Shown: positions 25,133 to 57,573, numbered from the stretch's first letter. The stretch is 64,000 nucleotides of DNA from Syngnathus acus (GCF_901709675.1 NC_051108.1:3506631-3570630), one strand, 5' to 3'. Notes: generated by a model from the sequence alone, not told the origin. Program-made: numbers and translations.

Positions 25133-28010
25133 CTGTCCTTTACATTGTTGAAAAAACAATCTTCCCATGATTATAATATGATGTCTCATCTCCATGGAGA
25201 CAGAAGACCTCGTAATCTTAATGATTACATTTGAGACCAAATACTAACCACAAGGTCAGATAAGGTTGGCTCAAGTGTGCCTGGTGTTTGTATGTTCAAC
25301 CAAACTGTATTAGGTTAAGGCGGGATATTAAACCTAGAGAGCAGCGCCTTATTGTGGTTAGAGCACCGGGGATTTGTCATTGTCATTTGTACCTATCATT
25401 ATCCAATTAACACCGTGTCGGCCCACAGCCAAACACACACTCAATGTGTGTGTGTGTGCAGAAATAAACGGAAAGTTTTTGTGTGTTTTGTTGTAGCTGT
25501 CCGACAAAAATAAAAATGGCCAAGTTAATAAGTATCAAAACAGACTTTGCCCACATCTGTAACATTTTAAAGGGCCAGTCAAATGTGCAATTCATTAAAT
25601 ATTAATATCCATGAAGAGCTCTGCAAATTCCCCTGCTCTGCTCTTAATATGTTCTCCTTATTGCATGAATCCAGGAAATACTTCTATTCAAAGCCCTCTG
25701 ATGTTAGAATTTCTCTTATTAAAAGTCAGATTTTTTTTTTTGGTCTGGATTTGTCAGAACCTTCAGATATGAGAAATCACAGATATCAAGTCACCATAAT
25801 AACAAACAATGAATTTTTTTGCAACAGAAAGAGTCACTTAGTTTCAATGTCATTTTTATTTTATCTTCAAGGGTCCAGACAGGGAATAAATCCAAGGTGA
25901 GGGAAGGTGCTATGGATTTCCTGCTGGAGAAACATGTCAACAACTTGGTATGCTTTCAATTCCACTTTCAGACTTTTCAAGACTACTTAAAAGGATCTGA
26001 GCTGCCATTTTGTTTTATTTCCTCAAGGTAAACCCTCTCATTTTAGGAGTCACGTCACGACTTTGATCATTAATATCGCGGCGGTCAGAGATTAATATAT
26101 GGAACGATTAACAACCAATCGGTTTGCTTCTACGAAATAAGTATTCTGGCCATAAAGGAAGATGTTTCTGCAGCGTCTGTAGAGATGTGTTTTAAAAGCC
26201 ATAATGTTCCCTGACATCCCACAGTTAAAGTATCATAGAAGCAGCATGATCGCCCTTGGCGAGTAGGAAAGAGACTGCCTGGGGCCTTTCGCTCTGGGCA
26301 AGAGTGTGTGTGTGTGTTTGTGTGTGTGTGTGAACATGCAATATTCTCAGTCATCAGCCTAAACAGTTAACCAGGATGCTCATGGGAGAGAAGAGGACCA
26401 AGCAGACGGTTCTCAGTCGCCTGTGTCGGACTCCTCCTTTAATGAAGGAGGAAATTAAGAGCAAGGATGAAAGGAGATGAAGAAATCCTTGCGATAAGTC
26501 GACTCTTGTTATCTCGTTATGCTTTCCCACTAGCACCCCCCCTCCCCCCTCCCATCCTGGCTGATGTGGCCGCCAAGCGCGCTGCGATCTCCATTAGCAG
26601 CGATGCCCGTGAAGCTTTGCCGCATGATGTTGAGACCATTGCTGAAATAATCAAGCTGATTTATAATATTCTCTGCTAAATTATTCAAATGGTTCAGGCT
26701 CAGAAGTTTCAGCAAATTGCTGCCCCCCCTTTCCTCTTGAAGCGTTCAAGTGCGAGTGGTAACAATGTTCACTGCCAGCTTCTGCAGGCCTGATCCTTTC
26801 TAATTAGCATACACATTTTTCCCTATAACGAAAGAAACAATTAACGCTGGACGACAATACTGCAACATACATGACGCCGAGATGATGGTGATGTTGTTTC
26901 CTGGGTCAGTTTGTCGTGTTGTTGTCTCATTTGTAACTCAAAATGCAATATAAGCGAAATTGAATGAATATTACCCAAGATTTAATTAAAAGCAAATAAG
27001 ACTGTGTCACGATGTGAGTTAAGAAACTATTTTCACTTATATTTTCACTAATAAGATTTATATATATATTTATTTATTTATTTTTTCAAATATCTTCACA
27101 AATAAAAAAATATTATTTTTGTAATGTAAATTTAAAAACTTTTCCTTCAACTATTCTAGGATGACTTATCTTCCACCATGCAGGAATTTGTATGTTTTGA
27201 TTGCCCGGGGTAACTACACAAAAATGACATGCCCTATTTCCATAAATCTTTAGAGACGTTGCAAATGGGCCAAGGATGATACAAATTGTTCAAAGATGCT
27301 AGTTTTAGCACTCAAAATCCAGCAGAAGGAGTACCCGCCACATCTTCTCAACCACCTCGGAATGGAAGTCAAAAATATTATGACTAAAAGAATAGTAGTG
27401 GCAAGTGAGAGGACAGAAGGGTCAGAAGTATCACGGTGCCTTATGTGAGTCCACTCAGCAGATGAAGTCATTTCACACTCGTCTGTGAGTGAAATGAGAG
27501 CTCCGTGATAGCGTCCGACTCCGTCAGTGGAGCTTTTGATCTTGCCAAGCGGCGCAGAACCGATCTTCTGTCCGACTTTCTTAGAGCAAATCAGTGCCGG
27601 ACCATTGGAATTATTCTGCGTGTGCCTTCGAAATACTGCAGAGCAAAGAGTTCAAAGCTGAGGGGGCCTGGATAGGATGAGCTACTAACTCAGGAGGATG
27701 TCAAATCACATCCAGAGAATTGAATGTTTTTTATGTCTTCAAGATGACCGTGGAGAGGTATAACAGAACCTGACCACAGAACACGGTTTTCTGCAACAAA
27801 AGCAGAGTCGATCGCCCGAACCTTCAGTCCCAATTTTTTCCCGAGTGGTTAATCCCCCAAAGTGAAGCCCACCCCCCTCTCCCAAGTGTTTATGTGGCAC
27901 GCAGAAACATGCAAGCAGGAGTTGAGCCATGAATCATAACTATTATCATTAGGTTAAGCACCAGCCAAGCCCAAAGGCGCTTGGAGCTCTCTGTGGAGAA
28001 AGAGCACTTT
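25133..28010. other. Intergenic, no gene recognised
   Basis: The stretch holds a CA/TG inverted pair at about 25432-25460 and an interrupted TG tract at 26304-26332. A TA-rich segment near 27057 follows. The mixed segment at 26540-26700 (with TTTATAATATTC and AAATTATTCAAATGG) looks enhancer-like but is unproven. Confidence 0.45.
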
Positions 28011-28125
28011 AAATGAGCCTGATTGTTATTATTGTCCTCCAAATGAGCGCGATTAGTATTGATGTCTAAATGAGCATCGGGGTTATTATTGCCTCGCCGA
28101 TTATTGTTATTATTGTGGCGGCTTT
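28011..28125. repeat. Imperfect AAATGAGC tandem array with SOX/homeodomain-like cores
   Basis: AAATGAGC occurs three times (28011, 28041 and 28068), each followed by a GATT- or GGTT-starting stretch with TTATTATTG or a variant. This gives repeated ATTGTT/TTATTG cores resembling SOX sites. It may be a clustered-site enhancer, but direct duplication without function is equally possible. Confidence 0.5.
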
Positions 28126-28523
28126 ATGAGGGGAACGCATCGTTCACTTTTAATTCCACGGGCTGCCTCTTTAACTAACCGCAGCGCCACATGGTGTCTT
28201 ATACATACACGCGTGTGTGTGGACACAAACATATGCATCTCTACGTTAATCTCACTTTTATTTTAAAGCGGAGAAAATTCAATACGTGGAATAATTTTCA
28301 AACCAAGAGCACCATCTAGAGGAGTCGGAAAATATTACAAGTGCTTCATGAAGCTTCATTTGCTATTGTCTTTGTTTCATTGTCCCTTAAAATCTGTCTT
28401 GACATCATTTAAAATCGACTATTATGTACAAAATATCGCTTGAAAATATTTTTAAATGGTATAACCAGAGGGGCATTGGATTTAACAGGTTAGATTAGAG
28501 TTTTTTTAGGTTGGAGGGCACAC

Positions 28524-28553
28524 GCACGTGCACGTGTTTGTACGTGCACGTGC
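28524..28553. repeat. Inverted repeat with three CACGTG E-boxes
   Basis: Twelve-base arms GCACGTGCACGT (28524-28535) and ACGTGCACGTGC (28542-28553) are perfect reverse complements around a 6 nt spacer. Three canonical CACGTG motifs fall inside. Such sites are bound by bHLH factors such as USF or MYC/MAX, but no adjacent promoter is evident. Confidence 0.8.
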
Positions 28554-31500
28554 ATGTGTTTGCGTGTCATGGCAACTGTCAGATCTGTTCGCCGATTGGT
28601 GAAAATGACAAGCTCACAAAGCGCCGTGGGAGGAGAAAAGTCGAGGTGGGATGCCGGGCTGTCATTCACTGCCAATCATGAGTCGAATCAAAAACTGGGC
28701 CTCCGCAATCACACAAACCACAAAGCTCCAACCTGTAAAATATTTCGGCATTCTTTTAGAGAGACAAACACACATTTAGTTAAAAAACTTGCTTGGAACA
28801 CACACACTCACCACTCTTTACACAGACAGACATTCAGTCTGACAGAGTAATTATGACGTCCCACTCGAAAGGAGCCCAGGGCTGAGAGGTGAGAGTTATT
28901 GATCCCACACAGGAGGAAATTTATCAATGTCCAAGCATTCAGCTCTGACAGGAACCCAATCCACTTAGAGCACAATGTTCAAACTGTTTTAATACCCCCC
29001 CCTTTTGAAACTTTGGAAGAAGAAAGGCCTGTGATTCTTTTCCATCGTGTTGTTCCTGTTCTATTATTATGTTCAAGTCTCTCAACGTGTCAGTTAGTAA
29101 GATTTCATTGCTCCTGAATGGCCTCTAATGATTTCCCCCGTGATGAGGGTGACATTTTATCAGTTGGTGTTGGATCAACAGAGTAAACGGTGGTGACAGA
29201 CTGAATGAATTTATTGAGATGTTGTTGCAGAACAGCATCTTCAATTAGTCCCTGCGGTGGTGTAGAAGTCTTTATAATGTTTATCAGCGTTACCAAGATT
29301 CATCTGTTTGCAAAATATAAAAAGGAGAATTAATAGTATTATTGCATTCTAAATAAAATAATGAGATAATTATCAAAATGATAGCGATGAAGGAAGCCCC
29401 ACCAAAATGCGTCGAGGTCATTCATCTTCTCGAGCACCTGTGGACATCTTGCCGCACCCCGAGGTGATGTCCACCTTCATTTTTCTCCGACAATGAGTGG
29501 AATCATTTCCCCCTCGCTCGCACGCCTCTCCATCATTATCGACACACAATTATTGATCAGGACCTCAACGGGTAAATTAGTCAAACTTTGTTGATGCAGG
29601 TTGTTTACACGGCGTGATCTATTCTGGAAATTCTCCCGTCAAGTCCATCCATTAGGTGAATGCAGATGAGCGGCCCCGTTCCTCAAGGGGTTCCTAGCAC
29701 ACATTAGTTCAAGGAAGCATCCGGGTGAAATCTCCAACACTGAAGTTAGAAGAGCCAAAACAGCTGCCTCACTTTTTTTTTTTTTTTTAAATGTTTGTCC
29801 CCGAGGCCTATCCTACTAAAGAGAAGTAATTTGGCTTATCTTATCCCAGAGACCTAGCAGCTGCTTTTTTATTCTTTTTTGTGAGGTCTTTTTTCTCATT
29901 TAGTCCAACAAAGATTGTCCTCATAGATTGACCTTCTCTTGTGCCCGTAGGCCGTTGCCCTCATGCCAGTAACTAGATAACACACTCTATCAGAGATTTG
30001 AGAAAATCATTGGGAAAGCAGTGGTGCTGATAGTGGCATCAATCCTAACCTGACACCAGGCTGGGTCAACCATTTATCTCCGCACACCGCCTCTGGTCAC
30101 AACGGCGGCCATCTTGCGCCGCTACATCCTTCTTTAATAACCTTGACCGCGTCTCTTTGCAGATTGAGAGGCGCGACGGCACTCATCGGGTTTTCCTTTT
30201 AACCCGAGAAAATCCCAATCTTTTACACATGTTTTGAAACACGCCATCAGATTCCACACGCGAGTCCAATAAGAAGTCCAAACTTACAAACTCGTTAGCT
30301 TTGGACTTAATGGTGGCTCCGCTGGCATTGATTCCCTTCGGTGTGCGACTTAAATGCTTCTATATTGGTGGAGGGAGATTCCCAGAGGCCTCCTAGAGCT
30401 CCGATCATTGTTTTTCACTTACTAACAATGAACTTATGATCAGAGCGCTGCAAGGCGTTTGAAAAAAATGCCCTGTAGGATCATTTAAAAAGTGTGTGTT
30501 TGTGTTAGAGGCAGCAGCAGCAGCATGTCCGAGGCTCATCTCGATGAGAGGGGAGGTTAAATGGGGCGTCATCAATCTCAATGAAGTGCAATTATTTTCT
30601 CACTTATTAATCATTGCAGGCTAATAGCTAGTGGCAAAACTACGCCTGCCATTTGTCAAACTTAGCAGATTTCTGTAATTTTGTTCCCCCCCTCCCACTA
30701 ATGTTTGTGTGGACGTTGGCAGATATCTATGGAGGGATGCAATAAGTCTGTGCCTCAAAGTGTCTATCGCTTACCTGCACCGCCCCCAACTAAGTGAACT
30801 TCCTTCGCCATGTGAGTGATTCTCTCCATTTCAGAGCCGAGTGACCATTTCATGGTGAGTGGCTTTATTTGCAGGCTGCAGCATAGACTGAATGTGGACA
30901 TTTAACTTCAGTGAAACCCAAGTCTTCATTTGTTATATGGTCTGTATTTCTTTTTTTTTTTGTGCTTTAAGATCTGGAGAATCACGTCCAAGTTATTAGG
31001 CACATCAGTGGTGTTTTGCCTCTGCGTGATTGTTTTTTACACCCAAAACAGAAACTGACATTTTGAAAAATGATTGATGGATAATATGAACAAATTGGAG
31101 TGCTAAAGTGTGTCCCACCTCTCACTATTTTGCACATAGTACTTGCTGTGGCATTTTTGTTTGTTGCTGTCCCGTGAGCTTTTTTTTTTTTTTAATGTGA
31201 AGTATGTGCCTTTGCTCAAAACACTACAAAAGAAGAGAATAATACTGTCACAGTCTTGTGGACGAGTTGGGTGTGACTGTGACAACTCAAAAACGCAGTT
31301 GGAGTGCAGCACTTTAATGTATCAAGTGCTGTTATTGAGCGACATCTAGTGGTAGGACAATGAACTGCTGGGACCCGAACAATAACATAACGCACGCGAT
31401 TTAGTGTAGCATGAACATACACGAGCGCGCGAGTGCTGTTGAGACTTGCACATTTCACCACATAAAGTGTAGATTTTTTTAAATCTTCAATATTTGAGTA

Positions 31501-32642
31501 ATTCTAATTTTTTCTGTGTCGAGAACTGAATTTCATGATCTTTTCAGGCCTTCCTTCAAGGCATGCATAGATGTGGTCAAATTAGGTTAAAATTGTATTT
31601 TGCAAGGCATTTTTTTAATCATATACAGTACTTATTCGTATACAGTTCTTATTCTTTTGCAATTTGCACATTAGACTGTAATACCATAGTTTGACCACAA
31701 GACGTCACCCCTGAAACAGGAATGAAAAGACCTACGCTAAACAGAACCGGTTAAGCTCATATTTTAAATATTGTCAAGACAAATTGCATCGTTTCATCGC
31801 TCATGTGAAAATTTAGTCACAATAATATACAGTTAAAAGGCGACAAATATTCTCTGTTCGCTATTTTTACGTTTCTCACTATATAATTAATTATATAGTT
31901 ATAATATATTGCTATAATCTTAAATAGGAATGCCACTGGTTTAAAAAAATAGGTTCAACTTTCCCAAATGAAATAACTGGTTTGTTTATGTTCATATATT
32001 TGTTGCATTATTTAGTTTTTCCAAACGTTTCCTATCTTTTCCATTATTTACTATGATATTAAGATTGAAACAGTTGCTTTATCAACATTATTTTCATTTG
32101 GCAGTTGGCATGGCTGCTTTTAGAGATGCGTTGCCATGGCAAACGCTCCAGTTTCGACGTACCTTTGCTTTCTCGAGTGGTTCCAGTGTCCCCGCCCACA
32201 TCCGTGATGTTGTCAGTCGTTGCCTCCGCCCACCGCGCTGCAAGTAGACGGAACTGAAGATAAACACTGTCACTGGTGGGTGTTGGATTCCTGTTTGGTT
32301 GCTTGTGTGGATCGTGCATTGCATGCACGACTTTAAACGTCGGATTAAGTTGCCTTTCTGCAGCAGCTTTGCACAACTTGGATCTGTCACGAAAGCAGTA
32401 AGGAATGCACGGAGATGGTTGTTTGTCCGCTTCTTCTGCAGTGTTTTTGAAGCAATCGCCGTGCAGGGTGCAACATTTGCACCATGACTTTGCCCTAGTT
32501 GACGTGTTCAACTTTTGCTCGTGGAACCTGTGCAGGTGCGTGGCGCCACGCGTAAATTGACGTGCGTAACCGCGAGCTGTCTCTCCATGGAGATCCCTCA
32601 GCCGCGCTGCTCTTCTCGATCAACGCCTTAAAAGACATCGAG
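28554..32642. other. Intergenic to map3k5 5' flank, no gene recognised
   Basis: The region is A/T-run-rich with no coding exon. From about 32100 it becomes richer in CpG, and this part probably contains the map3k5 promoter and 5'UTR. No TATA box stands out, so the start site cannot be placed. A 150-codon antisense frame at 32059-32511 resembles nothing known. Confidence 0.5.
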
Positions 32643-52262
<19,620 letters not shown>

Positions 52263-53122
52263 GGCCTTAAGTGGCGCCAACCACTCTGAGAAGCCAGCAC
52301 ACCTCAGTATTCTCCTCAATACCTCAGTATTTATTTTTAGAACAAGAATCTGTGTTTGCAGCTTTCCAACTTACCCTTTTTTCTTGGTCGGGTGCTGTGA
52401 TCGTTTTGAAAATGTCATTTCGTCAAGTGCCACTATAGCGTTGACCCGCCTTATGGACATGACAGGCATGTTACAACAATGTGGGAATTTTATTTTCAAC
52501 CTACAACAATTGTTCTTGTCTTCACGTGACGAAATGTTTACATATCTAGAGACTGACTGTTTGTAAATTAAGCCTCCGATACAAAAATACCACATGAAAA
52601 GATTTCAGATTTGCTTAGTTTTATTGTTTCACTGTGGGTGCTGCATCCATTCTATTTGTTTTTTTTTATTATTATTTAATTGTTTTGCAAATGTAAAGGA
52701 TGTCAAGGCATGCCTTTTGTTTTTCTTTTATTGAGACTAATTTAAATGGCATTTATTCACATTTCACAAACATGTAAATATGGAATAGCTAATATGTGAA
52801 CATGCATAAATGTACTAAATATAACTTATAGTTTATCCATGCGGATTGGACCGTCGATACTTGCGTATAATTGTTGCATTTTCTAATGTGACAAATCATG
52901 GCGATACTAATTACAGCTAAATTACAGCTCACTTTTTCTTCAGTTTTCTTTTTTTCTTTTTCACCTTGCTTGAGATGTTCTCATTCAATCTGCAGTTTAT
53001 TAGAAGGAACTTGTGAAAGGAAAATTTAAAATCTGCATACTGCTGGCCTTTATTTTAAATTTGTCAGAAACACTTGTGTCCATGTTGTTTCATATTTAAT
53101 GCAAGATGTGTTGTATTGTTAA

Positions 53123-53128
53123 AATAAA
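53123..53128 (+). promoter_or_regulatory. map3k5 polyadenylation signal
   Basis: The first canonical AATAAA after the map3k5 stop lies 861 nt downstream, within AT-rich 3'UTR. It is about 250 nt before the lrp11 start codon, so the two genes are closely spaced. Confidence 0.75.
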
Positions 53129-53207
53129 ACTTTTCATTATGTATACGTTTTGTGTAATGATGCATGTTGTCACCATGACAACGGCAGATTTCTAGCATCG
53201 TCACAAT

Positions 53208-53229
53208 CCCCCCCCCCCCCCCCCCCCCC
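53208..53229. repeat. Poly-C tract (22 C)
   Basis: A 22-base C homopolymer lies between map3k5 and lrp11, in the probable lrp11 promoter or 5'UTR. It is a likely site of length polymorphism and assembly error. Confidence 0.95.
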
Positions 53230-53377
53230 GCTTGTGAAATACAAGATTCAGGCACGACTGGATGTGATCGGTGGTGCGAACGCTTTTTCCTCCTCAGTCC
53301 GGCTCGTCATCGTCTGGGCTGTCCATCCTGATGTATCTCAGAAGAACTCAGGGAGTGGTCTTACATAAGTAAACAAG

Positions 53378-56300
53378 ATGGCTGTGATGATGCAGCAGCA
53401 TCACCGCTCACCAAGGTTCGCCTTCGCGATTTCATCCCTGCTCCTCCTGCTTCTGTGCATCTTGCAACCCATCCACACTCGCATGTCGGCTATATCGGAC
53501 TTAAAATCCAAAATATCAGGAGTGGAGGAGCTTCTGGAGGAGTTTCGCAAGCAGCTCCAGCAGGATCAAACGTATCGGCCGAGCGAGGTGGCCGATTCCT
53601 GCGTGAGCGACTTCAGATCGGTCCGGGAGAGCATCATCCGGGCTAAGGCCTCCATCGAACAGGGGGCTACTTTCCTCATGGCGCCGGAGCGAGTGTACAC
53701 CTGGAGGGACTGCGTGCATGCTTGCTGCGCGCAGCCTCACTGCACCGTCGCGGTGGTCCAGGAGGAGCCGACGCAGGCCGGGGACAGCCTCAATTGCTAT
53801 TTATTCAATTGCACCTATAAGAGCCAAAATGTCTGCTCCTTCGCTCCGCAGCCCGGTTTCGCCTCGCATAGCCGCTTGGTGAACGTCACGCTACCTGATG
53901 ATGCGCAAGGTGGGACACTCAGTGTTTTTGATCAAAGTAGTCCCACACTGTTCTAATTCTCAAAGTTTGTGAAAATGTTCTCTCGTTTTTATGCAATTTA
54001 AAAATTCTGTTGTGGAGTTGAAGTATGGTAAAATGTCTGTTAGAAAATATGACCTTGATACGACCTATATAGTTCTCACAATCACATAATTTGAACATTC
54101 ATTAACCGCTAACTCCAATCTCTAGATTATCCAGTGTGTTAATGATTGACGTTTTCAAGTTGCCCCGATCAACAACATGATCACGAGTCGTTTGTGTTTT
54201 TGAAAAAATATATATTGGTTTGTATTCTGAAGGGAATAAACCAATAAAATGTATATTGCAATACAATACACCATGAATTGTTGGAACCTTCTAAATTATT
54301 TGTTTTATGTTGCAGAGGTTGACGAGCCCCCTCGCTGTGATGCAGGACAAGACGTTGTAATCCAGCTGCCCACCGACTGGGCTGTTTTGGACGGCCGCGA
54401 CAGTGTGGACGACCGTGGGATCAATAGCTTTGACTGGATTCTCGTTAAGGGGGACCCAGCTATCACTATGAAGGTCAGTGACTCTGCAATTAACTGAATG
54501 GGATCTAAAAAAGCTTTAAAACCGAAGAATAAACACACAGTTTGCCTTTGCAGTGTGCAGAGACTCACTCGGCATCAGGTTACATTTGTTCGCTTCTGTT
54601 CAGTCAACAGAGAAGCTCCATAATGCATTGCAAAAGAGATAAAGAGTTTATTATATACACACCAGCCTTAAGAGGCAACCACTAGTAAACACATTAGGCT
54701 GAAAATACAAAGCCCAGAGAGTCATATGTGGATTTGTTGTGTGTTTTGCAGACGACTCATCCGGGACTTCTGAAGATCACTGGCCTGCAGGAAGGTGTCT
54801 ACACGTTCCAGATGACTGTTACCGACACAGCGGGTCAAAAGACGTCTGACAATGTGTCTGTTACAGTGTTGGCACCTAAACGTCAAGCAGAAGGCAATGA
54901 CTTCACTTACATTTAAAATTGATATTCAATTGTGAAGTTACATTTATTTTGTTGGCAGTGTGTACCGGCCATTGCTCAAACTACCAGTTCAAATGCGATG
55001 ACGGCTGCTGTATTGACATCACCTTTGCCTGTGATGGGAAGCAACATTGTCCAGATAGATCAGATGAAGACTTCTGCCCAAACTGTAAGAAAACACTCAT
55101 ATTTCTTTCCCCAAATGGAATTTTAGTGTGACTTTTTGATTCCTTGCTTAGTTGATACCAGCAGGAAGTCTGTGACCCACGCTGAAGGTCTGCCAATCCA
55201 TCAGGTTCCAGTGACACACACTGTGGATAGTTTTGTTCTCCAGACTGGATCCAGGAAGACCAATGACAACAGTAGACCTCAGGAAAGGAGCAGGGTCACA
55301 CCTCCACCCAGTCTGCAGCAGAATTCAAACAGTCAAGGTAGGTGACATGGTTTTAATAAAGAACACATCATGCAACTTATAATTATTACAAGAGCAGCAA
55401 TGATGCAGGTCTTGTACTACAAATGATTAGATTGTCCATTGTTTCATGTTTATCCACACACAGAAGCAGATGGAGCCCATGTAGGCAGCCACTGTGTCAT
55501 GGCACTGAACGCTTAAATGCTGGCAAAGCCACAATCCATTCTGCATTCCATGAGAAAACAGTTCTTTGCTTGCAGACTTGCTGGGCTTTGGAACAAAAGC
55601 GTCTCTGTCCCCTTCTGCCATCCGATCCCTGAATAAGGACATAAAGCAAAAAAAAAAAAAAAGTCATTTACCGTGTTTCTGTCTCTGTAGACCCATGTTC
55701 CACCGCTCCAGTTGTTGGACCTTGTAAAGGCACTTTTGCACGCTGGTACTATGACCATGAAGCAGGAGAATGTAAACACTTCCTCTATGGAGGTTGCCAG
55801 GGCAACCATAACAACTATCTCCAGGAATCAGACTGCGTCAGCGAATGTATACAGAAAAGTGAGCTTTCATTTTTTTTGACTACCGTATTTTCCGGACTAT
55901 AAGGCGCACCTTCAATGAATGGCCCATTTTAAAACTTTGTCCTTATATAAGGCGCACCGGACTATAAAGCGCACCATTAATGCATCATGTCAGATTTTGA
56001 ATCCAAATCAAATCATTCTCCATTTTATCTTTTTTATTTCAACTTCAGACGCAACAAATTACTTTATAATCACAAAGTAATGATCCATCGTCTTTTTGAT
56101 TCATGATTCGTAGTCTTCAGCGGGCCACTTATGATTGATTTCATGACACAATGCTTCGGGCCAGTTTAAATTTAGGAATTTGGTCCATATATAAGGCGCA
56201 CCGGACTATAAGGCGGCTTTTGAGAAAATTTGAGGTTTTTAGGTGCGCCTTATAGTCTGGAAAATACAGTACATTGTGTTACTGATAATATGTTTGTCAA

Positions 56301-56783
56301 TATGTTTGTTTTTGGCATTGTTGTTTAGGTCCAGGTTTTAAACCAGCTACCGTGGCTCCTCCTATCACCAAGCAGACTGAAATAGGTACGATGGGGTGTT
56401 TCTGATTTTTGGAATCTCTTTTATGAGGCAGTTGTCATTTTAATTTGTTATTGTACTTTTTTGAAGCTGCTCCTAAGGTCTCACAGAGCCAAGAGAGTGA
56501 CATCCCATTTTCCAAACAGTTTCCAGGAAAGGGAGGCCATCCGGTCCCTGAATCAGGTCAGAACCAGGTCCGATGTGTTTCATGTTTATCTCTAACTTGC
56601 ATCCCCACCTGCTTCTCTCCTCTACCAGGCGCCATCCTTCCATTGACTCTGGGTATTATCATCACCGCCCTCCTGCTTCTCATGATTGCCTGTCGCCTGA
56701 GACTCGTTCGCCACAAGCTGAAGAAGGCGCGGCCACTCACCACGGAGGAGTCCGACTACCTCATCAATGGCATGTACCTGTAA
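53378..56783 (+). CDS. lrp11: LDL receptor-related protein 11 with an added Kunitz domain
   Basis: Nine exons, 533 codons: 53378-53909, 54316-54473, 54752-54881, 54959-55084, 55152-55337, 55691-55858, 56329-56385, 56467-56556, 56629-56783. The start ATG is in good Kozak context (AAGATGG) and is followed by a leucine-rich signal peptide (about residues 14-35). Order: MANSC domain (about 74-160, cysteines at 74, 112, 116, 117, 122, 140, 145 and 153), PKD-like domain (about 185-270), LDL-receptor class A repeat (about 275-312, with DGCCIDITFACDGKQHC), a Kunitz domain (380-430), a linker, one transmembrane helix (about 485-505) and a short cytoplasmic tail ending ESDYLINGMYL. The tail and MANSC-PKD-LDLa order match LRP11. 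Human LRP11 (500 residues, from memory) has no Kunitz domain. SPINT1/HAI-1 is the related family with MANSC, PKD, Kunitz and LDLa, but its order and tail differ. Confidence 0.94.
55691..55858 (+). CDS. lrp11: lrp11 exon 6: complete Kunitz/BPTI domain
   Basis: The exon encodes one Kunitz module with canonical spacing C-x8-C-x15-C-x7-C-x12-C-x3-C (cysteines 380, 389, 405, 413, 426 and 430). GPCKG places Lys at the predicted P1 position, as in trypsin-type inhibitors. Both boundaries are phase 1, so the exon can be gained, lost or skipped in frame. Confidence 0.95.
55883..56269. mobile_element. TA-flanked MITE, copy 9 (type I core)
   Basis: This 387 bp copy in lrp11 intron 6 has TA at 55881-55882 and 56270-56271. 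It begins 24 nt after the Kunitz exon donor and is otherwise collinear with copies 1 and 6. It has a small deletion beside the right terminal module. Confidence 0.9.
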
Positions 56784-57221
56784 ACACAGAATCTCTTGAC
56801 AATTCTAAACTGGAAAATAGAAAGGATGGAGCCATCAGAGCTGAACTTTTTAAAGTTGCACTGCATTTTTCCTGTAGCCTAACGTCTGTAATTAGTTTCA
56901 TGTGAGCTTGGAAACGTCCCATCCTGCTCTTCTTCTATGCCTGATGCTTCTACACTGAAACTGATCCGAAGGGACACAAAGCCAGTAACCTCTTTTGATG
57001 CTTTTGAGTTTGTAAATGGATGAAAGCATTAGAACATCATCTACTGGAACTGAATAGTTGGTCACTCACTTCGCTTACTAAATCCACTCTAGTTCATCCC
57101 AAAGGTCATTTGGTTAAGGTCAGGGCATGAAAGAACTGAACTCATTAAGACTTGCTTTCATTTTGGCAGACATATTTTCCTTCAATGGAATCAAAGATAA
57201 TAGATTTTTATTTGTTTGTAT

Positions 57222-57573
57222 TAGGGATGCAAAACCCAGTACCAGCATCTTTTTACGGTATCGGTGCTCGCAATATTGATCAATACTAGTATGGTCCGCC
57301 CTATTGTGATCAATTTACGATAAGGAACTAGAAAATCAAAATGAGAACAGAAAATCACCATTCAAAATAACAAATATTTTAATTATAATAATTCAAAAGT
57401 CATTTTAAGAAAATTGATATATTGAAATGTAAAGGTCATTTTAAAACTATATCATTGTTTTTGGAGGAAATTTTAGGTATCAAAAGTACTAATGGTATCG
57501 GTGCTTAGTATCAGTATCGATGACTACTCAAAAACTTGTACCGGTCTGAAAAAAGTGGTATTGAAAATCCCTA
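57222..57573. mobile_element. hAT-type element in lrp11 3'UTR
   Basis: The 352 bp element starts TAGGGATGC and ends ATCCCTA. An 8 bp duplication, GTTTGTAT/GTTTATAT, lies at 57214-57221 and 57574-57581 (one mismatch). Internally it carries inverted GGTATCGGTGC-type modules. It is non-coding and belongs to a different family from the CAGGGGTGTC elements. Confidence 0.8.

Noticed and set aside
32059-32511. 150-codon antisense open frame upstream of map3k5
   Set aside because: It overlaps the likely CpG-rich promoter, resembles no protein family and has no splice context; GC content explains its length.
55691-55858. Kunitz domain as a venom-type toxin or stand-alone inhibitor gene
   Set aside because: It is an internal in-frame exon of a signal-peptide and transmembrane protein with MANSC, PKD and LDLa domains, not a separate secreted gene.
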